DNA of 64,000 nucleotides from Nocardiopsis sp. YSL2. GTDB taxonomy: Bacteria; Actinomycetota; Actinomycetes; Streptosporangiales; Streptosporangiaceae. Below the pieces are notes generated by a model. It did no database searches. It saw only the letters and a list, made by a program, of their open reading frames with translations, and had not been told where the DNA came from. Shown here one piece after another: positions 52,698-60,781 of the stretch. The position numbers and the translations under genes were made by a program. The DNA is taken from contig NZ_JAMOAO010000001.1 of the NCBI RefSeq assembly GCF_030555055.1, forward strand, positions 1,116,001-1,180,000. The letters run 5' to 3'. Positions within the stretch are counted from its first letter, which is position 1, and every line of letters starts with the position of its first letter.

Positions 52698-52720
52698 CCG
52701 GCCCCGGACGACGGGGCCGG
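52698..52720 (+). terminator. Terminator after the quinone reductase-like gene
   Basis: CCGGCCCCG (52698-52706) and CGGGGCCGG (52712-52720) form a perfect 9-bp stem with a 5-nt loop. Confidence 0.6.
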
Positions 52721-52724
52721 TGGT

Positions 52725-52766
52725 CCGTACACCGTGTACGGCCACTGGGAGGTCTCCCGAAGTGGC
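52725..52766. promoter_or_regulatory. Palindrome and stem-loop before the small membrane protein gene
   Basis: CCGTACACCGTGTACGG (52725-52741) is a perfect 17-bp dyad, followed by a stem with CCACT/AGTGG and GGGAG/CTCCC arms (52743-52766). The dyad may be an operator. Confidence 0.45.
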
Positions 52767-52827
52767 GACGGCCAACGGGCTCGTGGGAGGGTTTCACCCG
52801 CAAAGCCCCCGCGTTGAGGAGAGAGTC

Positions 52828-53127
52828 TTGTCCCCTGTCCAGATCATCCGCACGGTGGCCGCCGCTCTGATCGCCGCTGGCGGAGCCCTCGGGCTGGTCC
52901 CCAGCGGGCCGTGCGGGGCGGGTTGGTGGGACCCTCACAGCACCGAGGAAATGATCGGATGGTACTCCCTGGGGGATATGCCGCCCGGCATGTTGGCCGG
53001 TTCCTGCGGTACGGCCATGGCACCGGTGGGGGCGTGGGCGATCGCGCTGATCGCAGCCGGGGCGACCCTGCTGGCGGGGGTGTGGATCACCACCATCTAC
53101 CGGCCGCAGGACGAGCCGAAGGCGTAG
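52828..53127 (+). CDS. Small two-span membrane protein of unknown function
   Basis: A 99-residue protein if translation starts at the TTG at 52828, which has GAGGAGAGAG upstream; longer in-frame starts would add unlike sequence. Two hydrophobic segments (about 6-24 and 67-90) enclose an outer loop with two Cys (SGPCGAGWW and AGSCGTAMAPVG) that could form a disulphide. Ends in YRPQDEPKA. No family recognised. Confidence 0.6.
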   Translation: MSPVQIIRTVAAALIAAGGALGLVPSGPCGAGWWDPHSTEEMIGWYSLGDMPPGMLAGSCGTAMAPVGAWAIALIAAGATLLAGVWITTIYRPQDEPKA

Positions 53128-53150
53128 GCGCCCCGCCCAGCAAGGCACCC

Positions 53151-53330
53151 CTACTCGGCCATGCCGACAGAGGTCACCAGCGCGGCCCACTCACCTGCGG
53201 GAACATCCAGACGCCCCAGGTTCCGGTACTGGGTGTCGCGAACACCGGTCACCCGGCCCTCGGCCACCTCGACGCAGTTCTCAGAACCGGCGCTGTAGCT
53301 GGACTTATGCCATTCGGGGCCATACACCAT
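53151..53330 (-). CDS. DUF397-domain protein
   Basis: A 59-residue protein with the full DUF397 pattern: EWHKSSYSAGSENCVEVAE, then VTGVRDTQYRNLGRLDVPAGEWAALVTSV. DUF397 proteins are small partners of the upstream Scr1-type XRE regulators in filamentous actinobacteria and are proposed to act as toxin-like or signalling components. The ATG at 53330 lies inside the last codons of the regulator gene (26-bp overlap), so the two are coupled. Confidence 0.93.
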   Translation of the reverse strand: MVYGPEWHKSSYSAGSENCVEVAEGRVTGVRDTQYRNLGRLDVPAGEWAALVTSVGMAE

Positions 53331-54141
53331 TCCTGTACTCCTCTTCCAACCCACGCAGGAACTCCACAGAGTCCGCAGGAGACCACGCATCAGCCTGCAA
53401 CCTGGCAAACAGCATGCCATAACGGCGTACCGCACCAGCTTCGTCACTCGTCTGCCCCAGATACACCGACTCCACATGCAGGACATCAGGTGCGTGCGCG
53501 GACGAGATGAGGGCCAGTGGGCCGTTCAATCCGGCATGCGGCCACGTACGCCACGGGTAGAACTGCAAGAGGACTCGACCGGATTCCGCCAGTTCCACCA
53601 GCCAACGACACTGGTCCGCCATCACTCCGGTGGATCCGACGTGCCGCCGCATCACCATCTCATCGAGCACCACATGACAATGCGGTACATCAGCCCCAAG
53701 AATCTTCTCGGACCTGCTGATTCTGGTGTCGACCCGACTCTTCACGTCATCAGACGTGAACCACGGGGCTCCGGCCGGGATCACGCACGCAGCATATTCT
53801 CTGGTCTGCAACAGCCCGGGCAGCAGGACGGGTTGGTACTCCCGAATCAGCTCGGCCTCTAGTTGAAGTTGGTGGAGCTGATCCAACCAGTCCAGAACCT
53901 CGGGCTCGTACAACTCCTTACGCAGGCGCACCAGACGTCCGCTCTGTCCCAGGCAGTCATCCGCCTGGCGGACGTCAACCGGCTGGAGTGGCCTTGCGCC
54001 GGTCTCCACGTTGCTGATGTGACTCTTGCTGCATCCGATCTGGTTCGCGAGCCACTCCTGAGTGCGCCCACGAGATCTACGCGCATGAGACAAAGCCCGA
54101 CCAAAACGGACGTCAGGAATTTCCTTACCGCCATCGACCAT
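53305..54141 (-). CDS. Scr1-type XRE regulator (HTH plus DUF5753)
   Basis: A 278-residue protein. An XRE helix-turn-helix at the N-terminus (GRALSHARRSRGRTQEWLANQIGCSKSHISNVETGARPL) is followed by a DUF5753 domain (YQPVLLPGLLQTREYAACVI, RISRSEKIL, HVVLDEMVMRRHVGS, LHVESVYLGQTSDEAGAVRRY). This is the antitoxin-like regulator class that pairs with DUF397. The ATG at 54141 is chosen; the frame continues upstream with Arg-rich sequence. GC is lower than in most of the window, hinting at transfer. It is divergent from a set of tiny ORFs. Confidence 0.9.
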   Translation of the reverse strand: MVDGGKEIPDVRFGRALSHARRSRGRTQEWLANQIGCSKSHISNVETGARPLQPVDVRQADDCLGQSGRLVRLRKELYEPEVLDWLDQLHQLQLEAELIREYQPVLLPGLLQTREYAACVIPAGAPWFTSDDVKSRVDTRISRSEKILGADVPHCHVVLDEMVMRRHVGSTGVMADQCRWLVELAESGRVLLQFYPWRTWPHAGLNGPLALISSAHAPDVLHVESVYLGQTSDEAGAVRRYGMLFARLQADAWSPADSVEFLRGLEEEYRNGVWPRMA

Positions 54142-54163
54142 GAGTCGAGCGTACGGCAAGAGC

Positions 54164-54200
54164 TCAGAAGTTTCTGAAAATCCATGATGGTTCCTGAACC
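54164..54200. promoter_or_regulatory. Candidate operator dyads of the Scr1-type regulator
   Basis: TCAGAAGTTTCTGA (54164-54177) has 6-bp arms around a 2-bp centre and GGTTCCTGAACC (54189-54200) has 5-bp arms. Both lie 23-59 bp upstream of the regulator start in an AT-richer stretch. Confidence 0.5.
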
Positions 54201-54401
54201 TTCTCTCTGATTCGAATTTCTTTCCCGGGCGGACAGCGGCGTGCGATCGTCCAATCACCGACGAGGCCAGCGGAGATCCGCCGAACGGCTCAGCCCGGAC
54301 CGCTGCTTCCAGGGGCGGGGCGTGCCATTGACGAGCCTCGGCCCGGACCTGGCGGCCACGGGCCGCCGGGCCGCTCGACACCAGCGAGAGGAACCAGACC
54401 A

Positions 54402-54590
54402 GTGCGAATACCCCGTGGCGCACCCGATCGGGTGCGGGCCAGGAACGACCACCCCGTTCCCCTCCCCCGGCGGCCGCGTCGGGCGACCCGTGTGCGCGGC
54501 TACGCGCCCGGCCCGTGCACGTCGGCGTTTCCCGCGTGTGTGCTGAGCGCCGTGCTCGGCGGTGTGCTGGGGACGGGAGTGAGCCGGTGA
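54402..54590 (+). CDS. Possible 62-residue basic peptide
   Basis: GTG start with GAGAGG upstream; Arg/Pro-rich first 40 residues and a hydrophobic end (AFPACVLSAVLGGVLGTG). Its stop overlaps the next GTG start by GTGA, which favours translation, but third-position GC is lower than normal. It may be real or incidental. Confidence 0.4.
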   Translation: MRIPRGAPDRVRARNDHPVPLPRRPRRATRVRGYAPGPCTSAFPACVLSAVLGGVLGTGVSR

Positions 54591-54817
54591 TCCGCGTCTG
54601 CGACATCCGTGAACTCTCCACCCTGGCCGAACTGGCCACGTGGGCCGCAGAGCACCGCGTGCGGATCCGCTACCTCGGCGCCGACCTGGAGAACCGCCCC
54701 GTCTATGGCGCCACGCGCGGGCACCTCACCCGGCTCGCGCGGGACTCCGGACCGGACCTCCACCGGCATCCCCTCGTGTGGCGCTCCCCTCTGGAGGCCC
54801 CGGAGACGCTCCCGTGA
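54587..54817 (+). CDS. Small protein of unknown function beside the Scr1-type regulator
   Basis: A 76-residue protein from GTG 54587 (GGGAG upstream): VIRVCDIRELSTLAELATWAAEHRVRIRYLG, then a basic region and HRHPLVWRSPLE. No known domain. It is coupled by four-base overlaps both to the preceding and to the following small ORF, so the set is probably translated together. Genes of this size and position recur beside XRE/DUF397 pairs in filamentous actinobacteria. Confidence 0.6.
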   Translation: MIRVCDIRELSTLAELATWAAEHRVRIRYLGADLENRPVYGATRGHLTRLARDSGPDLHRHPLVWRSPLEAPETLP

Positions 54818-54981
54818 GCGGGCGCCAGGACGGATCCGGCGAGACCGAAGCGACCGTCCTCACCCCCGAGGCGCTCGCGGACGCGGTCGGCCTCGCCCTG
54901 GTCGCCCCGCACGAGCCGGACACCGATGGCTGCCTCGTCCTTCGGTTGCGGTCCCTCCTCCGCGCGGCTCTACGCGACTGA
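54814..54981 (+). CDS. Small acidic protein of unknown function
   Basis: A 55-residue protein from GTG 54814, overlapping the preceding stop (GTGA). It ends LVLRLRSLLRAALRD and contains LTPEALADAVGLALVAP, a predicted helix. No domain recognised; supported by coupling and codon use. Confidence 0.5.
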   Translation: MSGRQDGSGETEATVLTPEALADAVGLALVAPHEPDTDGCLVLRLRSLLRAALRD

Positions 54982-55051
54982 CCCACCCAGGACAGCCGGT
55001 CCCGGAGCGTTCCCCGGCTCCGGGCCCGGCGACGAGCGACGGAGAACGGCG

Positions 55052-55300
55052 ATGGACGGCGCGGTCCCGTGCCCCAGCCCCGCGGGCCACGACTACCTCC
55101 CCGACCAGCCGCCGGTGCGCCACGGCAGCACCGCGACGGCCACCTGCGGGTACTGCGGACACACGATCACCGCCACCCGGCCGGTCCCCGGCCGACGCCC
55201 CGCCACCGCCCGTGCCTCCCCCGCCGACGGGTCGGGCCGCGGCGTTGCGCGCGGCGCCGCCGCGCCGAGCGGCCCGAGCACCCCTCACGGCACCTGGTAG
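55052..55300 (+). CDS. Small CxxC-containing protein
   Basis: An 82-residue protein from ATG 55052. [29 protein letters not shown] has one CxxC pair and an earlier Cys and His, which could be a small zinc site; the C-terminal half is low-complexity Pro/Gly/Ala. It is on the same strand as the preceding small genes, 70 bp downstream, and its 3' end overlaps the convergent DUF1445 gene by 16 bp. Confidence 0.5.
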   Translation: MDGAVPCPSPAGHDYLPDQPPVRHGSTATATCGYCGHTITATRPVPGRRPATARASPADGSGRGVARGAAAPSGPSTPHGTW

Positions 55301-56079
55301 GCGCTGTCCCGGATGTCGGTGATGGCCATGTGGCCGGGGGCGTGGCCGATCGCGAACTCCGGCGCCGAGGCCGCCACGGCGGCCTGCGGGGTGACTCCGC
55401 AGGCCCAGAACACCGGGATCTCCCCCGGCCGGACCTCGACCCGGTCCCCGTAGTCCGGGGCGTCCAGGTCGGTGATCCCGAGGGCGGCCGGGTCCCCCAC
55501 GTGCACCGGGGCGCCGTGCACCGCCGGGTAGCGCGAGGTGACGCGGACGGCGTCGGCGACCCGGTCCGCCGGGACCGGTCTCATCGACACCACGAGCGGG
55601 CCCCGGAACCGCCCGGCCGGACGGCACCGCCGGTCGGTGACGTACATGGCCGCGTTGGTCCCCGTCTCCAGGTGGCGGACCGGGATCCCCGCCTCCAGCA
55701 GCGACGCCTCGAACGTGAAGCTGCACCCGAGGAGGAAGGCCACCAGGTCCTCGCGCCACAGGTCGGCCACCTCCGAGCGCTCCTCCACCAGCTCGCCGTG
55801 CCGGTAGACCCGGTAGGCGGGCAGGTCGGTGCGCAGGTCGGTGCGCAGGTCGCCCGCGAAGACCGAGGCGCTGGTCTCCCCCGGCTCCGTGACGTCCAGA
55901 ACCGGGCAGGGCTTGGGGTTGCGCTGGGCGAACAGCAGGAAGTCGAACGCCGCCTCGCGGGGCACGGCGATGAGGTTGGCCTGCGCGTATCCCGCGCTGT
56001 ACCCGGAGGTGGGCGCCCGCAGCCCCTCCCGGAACAGCGCGCGGGCCCGGGACGGCGACAGCCGGGCGGGGTTCGTCAT
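55285..56079 (-). CDS. DUF1445-family putative hydro-lyase (YcsI-like)
   Basis: A 264-residue protein of the D-glutamate cyclase-like/putative hydro-lyase family: [38 protein letters not shown], then [15 protein letters not shown], and [14 protein letters not shown] near the C-terminus. The Bacillus homologue YcsI sits with the 5-oxoprolinase genes, as here. Dehydration or cyclisation of a glutamate-like acid has been proposed. Residues near 77-86 contain [11 protein letters not shown], a small in-frame repeat caused by a 12-bp duplication in the DNA. Last gene of the cluster. Confidence 0.85.
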   Translation of the reverse strand: MTNPARLSPSRARALFREGLRAPTSGYSAGYAQANLIAVPREAAFDFLLFAQRNPKPCPVLDVTEPGETSASVFAGDLRTDLRTDLPAYRVYRHGELVEERSEVADLWREDLVAFLLGCSFTFEASLLEAGIPVRHLETGTNAAMYVTDRRCRPAGRFRGPLVVSMRPVPADRVADAVRVTSRYPAVHGAPVHVGDPAALGITDLDAPDYGDRVEVRPGEIPVFWACGVTPQAAVAASAPEFAIGHAPGHMAITDIRDSAYQVP

Positions 56080-56098
56080 GAGGTCCTCCAGTGGACGG

Positions 56099-56974
56099 TC
56101 ACGGGCCGTTCCGGTCGGTGAAACGGATCCGGGTGCCGGGCCGTGCCTGGGCCGCCCGGGGCAGGTCGGCGGACCGGACCACCGCCACGACCGGATATCC
56201 GCCGGTCACGGGGTGGTCGGCCAGGAACAGCACCGGCTCACCGCCGGGCGGTACCTGGAGGGACCCCGCCACCATGCCCTCGCTGGGCAGCTCGCCCGCG
56301 TAGGAGCGCTCCAGGGCCGGGCCCGACAGCCGGGCCCCCACCCGGTCGCTGCGGGGGGTCACCTCGTAGTCGCCGGACAGGAGCGCGGCCAGGGCGTCGT
56401 CGGTGAACCAGTCCTGTCTGGGTCCCAGGGCCACGCGCAGGGTGATCCGGTCCCCGCCCACCGGGGCCGTGCACACGTGGTCCACGACCGGGAAGTCCCG
56501 CGGCGGCGGGCCGACGGGGAGCACCGCGCCGGGCACGGGCAGGTCCGGTCCGAGCCCCGCCAGCACGTCGGTGCTGCGCGAGCCCAGCACCGGGCGCACG
56601 TCCACTCCCCCGCGTACCGCCAGGTAGGAGCGCAGTCCCCGGTCCGGCAGGCCCATGGCCAGCTCGGCCCCGTCGGGCAGGTGCAGCACGGTGTCCGTGG
56701 CGGCGCCGCGCCCGTCCACGCTCAGGGGGACCGGGGCGCCGGTGACCGCGACCGTGACCGGCCCGCGGGCCCGTACCCGCAGCCCGCCCATCGTGGTCTC
56801 CAGCGCCGCCGCCCCCGGAGGGTTGGCGAGCAGCCGGTTGGCCAGGGCGAAGGAGTGGGTGTCGGCGGCCCCGGAGCGCCCCACGCCCAGGTCGGCGTGG
56901 CCGAAGCGGCCGGCGTCCTGCACCGTGGTCATCGGCCCGGCGGCGACGACCTCCAGTGCGCTCGCCCCGCTCAT
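56099..56974 (-). CDS. pxpC: 5-oxoprolinase subunit C (KipA/biotin-dependent carboxyltransferase fold)
   Basis: A 291-residue protein. [43 protein letters not shown] is the family N-terminus, and [12 protein letters not shown] and [19 protein letters not shown] follow. With PxpB it forms the ATP-using complex that, together with PxpA, converts 5-oxoproline to glutamate. It overlaps the pxpB stop by four bases (ATGA). Confidence 0.93.
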   Translation of the reverse strand: MSGASALEVVAAGPMTTVQDAGRFGHADLGVGRSGAADTHSFALANRLLANPPGAAALETTMGGLRVRARGPVTVAVTGAPVPLSVDGRGAATDTVLHLPDGAELAMGLPDRGLRSYLAVRGGVDVRPVLGSRSTDVLAGLGPDLPVPGAVLPVGPPPRDFPVVDHVCTAPVGGDRITLRVALGPRQDWFTDDALAALLSGDYEVTPRSDRVGARLSGPALERSYAGELPSEGMVAGSLQVPPGGEPVLFLADHPVTGGYPVVAVVRSADLPRAAQARPGTRIRFTDRNGP

Positions 56975-57582
56975 GGGGCCTCCGTGAACCGCACTCGCAC
57001 GCCCGGGCGCAGCAGTCCGGGAGGGTCGCGGTCCAGGTCCCAGATCCGCGCCTCGCTCCGGCCGAGCAGCTGCCAGCCGCCGGGCGAGCTGCGCGGGTAC
57101 ACGCCGGTGAACTCGCCCGCCAGGGCGACCGCTCCGGCGGGCACCCGTGTGCGCGCCTCGCCGCGCCGGGGTACGCACAGGCGCGGGTCGTCGCCGACCA
57201 TGTACCCGAAGCCGGGGGCGAAGCCGCAGAAGGCGACGGTCCAGCGGGCCGCTGTGTGGGCGGCCACGACCCCGCGCGGGGTCAGGCCGGTCAGCTCGGC
57301 GATGTCGGCGAGGTCCGCCCCGTCGTAGTGCACGGGGATGGTGACGGTCTTCCCTGCGCCGCTGTGGTGCCCCGGGGCGACGGGCAGCTCGGCGACGGCC
57401 GCGGCGACCCGGTCGGTGTCGGTCCCCGGTTCCACGCGCAGCAGAACCGTGCGGGCGGCCGGAACCACGTCGGTCACACCGGGCGGCGGCCGTTCGGCCA
57501 GGGCGGCGCGCAGCGCCACGACCTCGGCCAGGTCGGCCACCTCCACCAGGACACCGGTGTCGGCGCATGTCAGAACGCGCAC
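56971..57582 (-). CDS. pxpB: 5-oxoprolinase subunit B (KipI fold)
   Basis: A 203-residue protein: DVVPAARTVLLRVEPGTD, IPVHYDGADLADIAELTGL, FCGFAPGFGYM and the C-terminal GGWQLLGRSEARIWDLDRDPP are characteristic of the PxpB/KipI subunit and of allophanate hydrolase subunit 1. Partner of PxpC. Located 99 bp downstream of pxpA. The GAGGAGG before its ATG is strong. Confidence 0.93.
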   Translation of the reverse strand: MRVLTCADTGVLVEVADLAEVVALRAALAERPPPGVTDVVPAARTVLLRVEPGTDTDRVAAAVAELPVAPGHHSGAGKTVTIPVHYDGADLADIAELTGLTPRGVVAAHTAARWTVAFCGFAPGFGYMVGDDPRLCVPRRGEARTRVPAGAVALAGEFTGVYPRSSPGGWQLLGRSEARIWDLDRDPPGLLRPGVRVRFTEAP

Positions 57583-57681
57583 GCGGCCTCCTCGACTCCG
57601 AGCGTGCAGGGGTGTGTCCGGCGCGCGCCGTGGCCGCGACGCACGGCGCGGCGGGCGTGCGCCGCGCTCGCTCTCAAACGG

Positions 57682-58449
57682 TCACACATACTTCTCCGCG
57701 AACGGCGTGATCTCGATGCCCTCGGCGCGCAGCCGGTCGGCCACCGACCTGGCGATGTCGACGGCGCCCGGGCTGTCGCCGTGCACGCACAGGGACTCGG
57801 CCTCGACCAGGATCTCCGTCCCGTCGACGGCGCTGATCGGTTCGCCGCGCGCGATGCGGACGCAGCGCTCGGCGATCGCCTCTGGGTCGTGCAGGACCGC
57901 TCCCGGCTCGTGGCGGGGCACCAGGGTGCCTTCCGGGGTGTAAGCGCGGTCGGCGAAGGCCTCGCGGTGGGTGCGCAGGCCCGCCTTCTCCGCCACCTCC
58001 AGGAAGCGGGAGCCGGGCAGTCCCAGGACCGGCAGGTCCGGGTCGAACTCCCGCACGGCCGTGACGACCGCCTCCGCCTGGTCCTGGTGGTGCACGATCG
58101 CGTTGTAGAGGGCCCCGTGCGGTTTGACGTAGCGGACGCGGTCGCCCGCCAGCCGGGTGAAGGCCGCCAGAGCGCCCAGCTGGTAGAGGACCTCGTTCGT
58201 CAGTTCGGTCGGCGGCACGTCAACGAAGCGGCGGCCGAACCCGGCCAGGTCGCGGTAGGACACGTGCGCGCCCACGGCCACGCCCAGTCCGGCGGCCTCT
58301 TCCGTGGTGCGGCGCAGCACGGACGGGTCCCCGGCGTGGAAGCCGCAGGCGACGTTGGCGCTGGTGACGATGGACAGCAGGGCCCGGTCGTCACCCAGTT
58401 CCCAGCGGCCGAAATGCTCCCCGAGATCGGAGTTGAGGTCGATGCGCAA
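57682..58449 (-). CDS. pxpA: 5-oxoprolinase subunit A (LamB/YcsF family)
   Basis: A 255-residue protein with the hallmark N-terminus [19 protein letters not shown] and the internal blocks [46 protein letters not shown] and [15 protein letters not shown]. It is the third component of the prokaryotic 5-oxoprolinase. In B. subtilis the ycsF gene is followed by an NRAMP-type gene as a neighbour, which is also found here just upstream. Confidence 0.94.
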   Translation of the reverse strand: MRIDLNSDLGEHFGRWELGDDRALLSIVTSANVACGFHAGDPSVLRRTTEEAAGLGVAVGAHVSYRDLAGFGRRFVDVPPTELTNEVLYQLGALAAFTRLAGDRVRYVKPHGALYNAIVHHQDQAEAVVTAVREFDPDLPVLGLPGSRFLEVAEKAGLRTHREAFADRAYTPEGTLVPRHEPGAVLHDPEAIAERCVRIARGEPISAVDGTEILVEAESLCVHGDSPGAVDIARSVADRLRAEGIEITPFAEKYV

Positions 58450-58617
58450 CGTCGTTGCTCCTTCGTGTTCGTGCCCGGGCTGCGAGCGGGCTCCTACCGG
58501 GCTCCTACCCGGTCAGGTCCGGCGTATCGGACGGGATCGGGGGCTGTGGACAAAGGCGGGTCCGGTGGACGCCTCCGTGCGGGACCGCCCGGGCGGGACG
58601 GTCCCGCACCGGGAGGA

Positions 58618-59868
58618 TCACTGCCAGAGGGCGGCGATCCCGCTGAGTGAGTTGGCGGCCATGTAGGCGGTGAGCGCCCAGGCCAGCCAACCGATGACGA
58701 GCAGCCAGACGGGATAGCGGTAGCCGCCCAGCAGGTCGTGGGAGCGGCGGGTGGCGACGTAGAGCATGATGCCGAGGCCGACCGGCAGGATCACGCCGTT
58801 GAGCGCTCCGGCCAGGATGAGGAGTGTGGTCGGCGCCTGCCCGGAGACGAGCAGGACGGCCAGGGAGACTCCGATGAAGACCGTCACCAGGGTCCCGCGC
58901 CTCTTCTCCAGAAGGGGGTGGAAGGTGGAGACGAAGGAGATCGAGGTGTAGGACGCGCCGATGACGGAGCTGACCGCGGCGGCCCACATGATCACGCCGA
59001 ACAGGCGCATCCCGACCTCGCCCGCGGCCTGCTGGAAGGCAGCGGCGGCCGGGTTGGCCGAGTCCAGGAGCGAAGCGCCGCCGGCGACCACGCCCAGGAC
59101 CGCGAGGAAGAGCAGGACGCGCATCACGCCGGTGACGACGATGCCGGTGACGGAGGTCTGGGTGATGGCGGCGATGTTCTCCCGACCGCCCTTGCCGAGC
59201 TCGACGAGGCGGTGCACGCCCGCGTAGGTGATGTAGCCGCCGACGGTGCCGCCGATGATCGTCACGGTGGCCAGGAAGACGTCGGCGCCGAGCTGGTCGG
59301 GCAGGACGGACTGGCGCAGTGCCTCGCCGACCGGCGGCCGGGAGATGACGGCGACGTACAGGGTCAGGGCGATCATCCCGACACCGAGCACGACGAGGAT
59401 CCGGTCCAGCGCCGCGCCCAGGCGCTTGACGCCCAGGATGACGACGGCGAGCAGCGCGGACAGGACGGCGCCCCAGCGGGTGTCGAGGCCGGTCATGGCG
59501 TCCAGGCCGAGCCCCGTGCCCGCCAGGTTGCCGACGTTGAAGACGAGGCCGCCGAAGACGATGAGGGCGGCCAGCAGGTAGCCGGCGCCGGGCACGACCT
59601 TGTTGGCCAGGTCCTGGGCGCGCGTGTTCGCGACGCCGATGACCCGCCAGATGTTCAGCTGGACGGCGATGTCGACCAGGATCGACACGAGGATCGCGAA
59701 CGCGAAGGTGGCGCCGAGCTGCGCGGTGAAGGTCGTGGTCTGGGTGATGAATCCGGGGCCCACGGCGCTGGTGGCCATGAGGAACAGGGCGCCGAGCAGT
59801 CCGCTGCTCAGCGTGACCCGACCGAGTCGGGGCCGCACCCTGGCGGGTGCGGGAGGGATGTCGCCCAT
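58618..59868 (-). CDS. NRAMP-fold transporter lacking the metal-binding motifs (YcsG-like)
   Basis: A 416-residue protein of 11 hydrophobic segments in the NRAMP family. In metal-transporting NRAMPs, TM1 carries Asp-Pro-Gly-Asn and TM6 Met-Pro-His. Here the TM1 position reads Gly37-Pro-Gly-Phe40 (SAVGPGFIT) and the TM6 position GGY (residues 210-212 in GGTVGGYITYAG), so all three metal-ligating side chains are missing. Given its place in the 5-oxoprolinase cluster it more probably moves an organic substrate such as 5-oxoproline. AGGAG precedes ATG 59868. First gene of the minus-strand cluster; the GntR regulator is divergent. Confidence 0.85.
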   Translation of the reverse strand: MGDIPPAPARVRPRLGRVTLSSGLLGALFLMATSAVGPGFITQTTTFTAQLGATFAFAILVSILVDIAVQLNIWRVIGVANTRAQDLANKVVPGAGYLLAALIVFGGLVFNVGNLAGTGLGLDAMTGLDTRWGAVLSALLAVVILGVKRLGAALDRILVVLGVGMIALTLYVAVISRPPVGEALRQSVLPDQLGADVFLATVTIIGGTVGGYITYAGVHRLVELGKGGRENIAAITQTSVTGIVVTGVMRVLLFLAVLGVVAGGASLLDSANPAAAAFQQAAGEVGMRLFGVIMWAAAVSSVIGASYTSISFVSTFHPLLEKRRGTLVTVFIGVSLAVLLVSGQAPTTLLILAGALNGVILPVGLGIMLYVATRRSHDLLGGYRYPVWLLVIGWLAWALTAYMAANSLSGIAALWQ

Positions 59869-59930
59869 GGGTTCTCCTGAACTGTGGCGCGGAGCGGGGG
59901 TTGCACGACGGCTACCCACACCGTCGTGGG

Positions 59931-59943
59931 ATTGTTGAACAAT
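59931..59943. promoter_or_regulatory. GntR/FCD-type operator
   Basis: ATTGTTGAACAAT is a perfect 13-bp dyad containing the GT-N3-AC core of FadR-subfamily sites. It lies in the gap between the NRAMP-type and GntR genes. Confidence 0.75.
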
Positions 59944-60041
59944 ACTTCAATATGTGGGGAATCTGTAGGGGGGACGAGCGTGAAATCACCGGACTCCGGT
60001 ACGTAACATGGGAGGTCCACCGAGCCTCGAAGGAGCCCACG

Positions 60042-60749
60042 TTGACGGCGACGGACGACCACATCGACCGGCTCCCCGCGGCGGACGGCGCCCTGGCACC
60101 GGTCAGCAGCCAGGCCGAGCGGGTCGCCGACATGCTCCGGTCGTTCGTCATCAACGGTTCCCTCGCCCCCGGTGTCCGCCTGTCGGAGGAGCGGCTCAGC
60201 CGCAAGTACGAGGTCTCCCGCAACACCCTGCGTGAGGCGTTCCGCCTCTTGAGCCGCGAGCGCCTGCTGGTCCACCAGATGCACCGGGGCGTGTTCGTCA
60301 GCCGCCCCACCGGCGCCGACGTGCGGGACCTCTTCAGCGTCCGGCGCCACCTGGAGCTGCCCGCGGTCCGCCGGGCCGACCGCGCCGACGCCGAGGCCGT
60401 CCGTGCCGTGGGCGCCGCCGTCGAGGAGGGCGAGGCCGCCCGGGACCACGCCGACTGGTGGGCGATGGGCACCGCCAACATGCGCTTCCACCAGGCCCTG
60501 GCCGCGCTCGCGGGCAGTCCGCGCCTCAACGAGTTCATGAACCAGGTCCTGGCCGAAACCCGTCTGGTCTTCCACGTCATGAACGACCCGGAGGAGTACC
60601 ACGCCCCCTATCTGGACTGGAACCGGCGTATCCACACCGCCCTGGCCGCAGGCCACCCGGACCTGGCCGCCGACGAACTGGCCGCCTACCTGGACGCTTC
60701 CGAGGCGCAGCTCGTGACCGCCTTCACCGCCATGGAGAACGACGCCTGA
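60042..60749 (+). CDS. GntR-family regulator, FCD (FadR) subfamily
   Basis: A 235-residue regulator beginning at a TTG preceded by AAGGAG six bases upstream; the longer frame starts before the operator and is rejected. The winged helix is AERVADMLRSFVINGSLAPGVRLSEERLSRKYEVSRNTLREAFRLLSRERLLVHQMHRGVFVS. The helical FCD domain contains the His/Asp metal-site pattern (NMRFHQALAALAGSPRL and RIHTALAAGHPDLA). It takes the place of the IclR-type KipR of Bacillus and probably controls the 5-oxoprolinase cluster. Confidence 0.9.
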   Translation: MTATDDHIDRLPAADGALAPVSSQAERVADMLRSFVINGSLAPGVRLSEERLSRKYEVSRNTLREAFRLLSRERLLVHQMHRGVFVSRPTGADVRDLFSVRRHLELPAVRRADRADAEAVRAVGAAVEEGEAARDHADWWAMGTANMRFHQALAALAGSPRLNEFMNQVLAETRLVFHVMNDPEEYHAPYLDWNRRIHTALAAGHPDLAADELAAYLDASEAQLVTAFTAMENDA

Positions 60750-60781
60750 CCAAGGTCCCGAAGTGCCATGATGGGGGCGCC

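Noticed and set aside
58618..59868. Annotation as a manganese/iron NRAMP transporter
   Set aside because: The fold fits, but the TM1 and TM6 metal-ligand motifs are replaced, and the genomic context is 5-oxoproline use.
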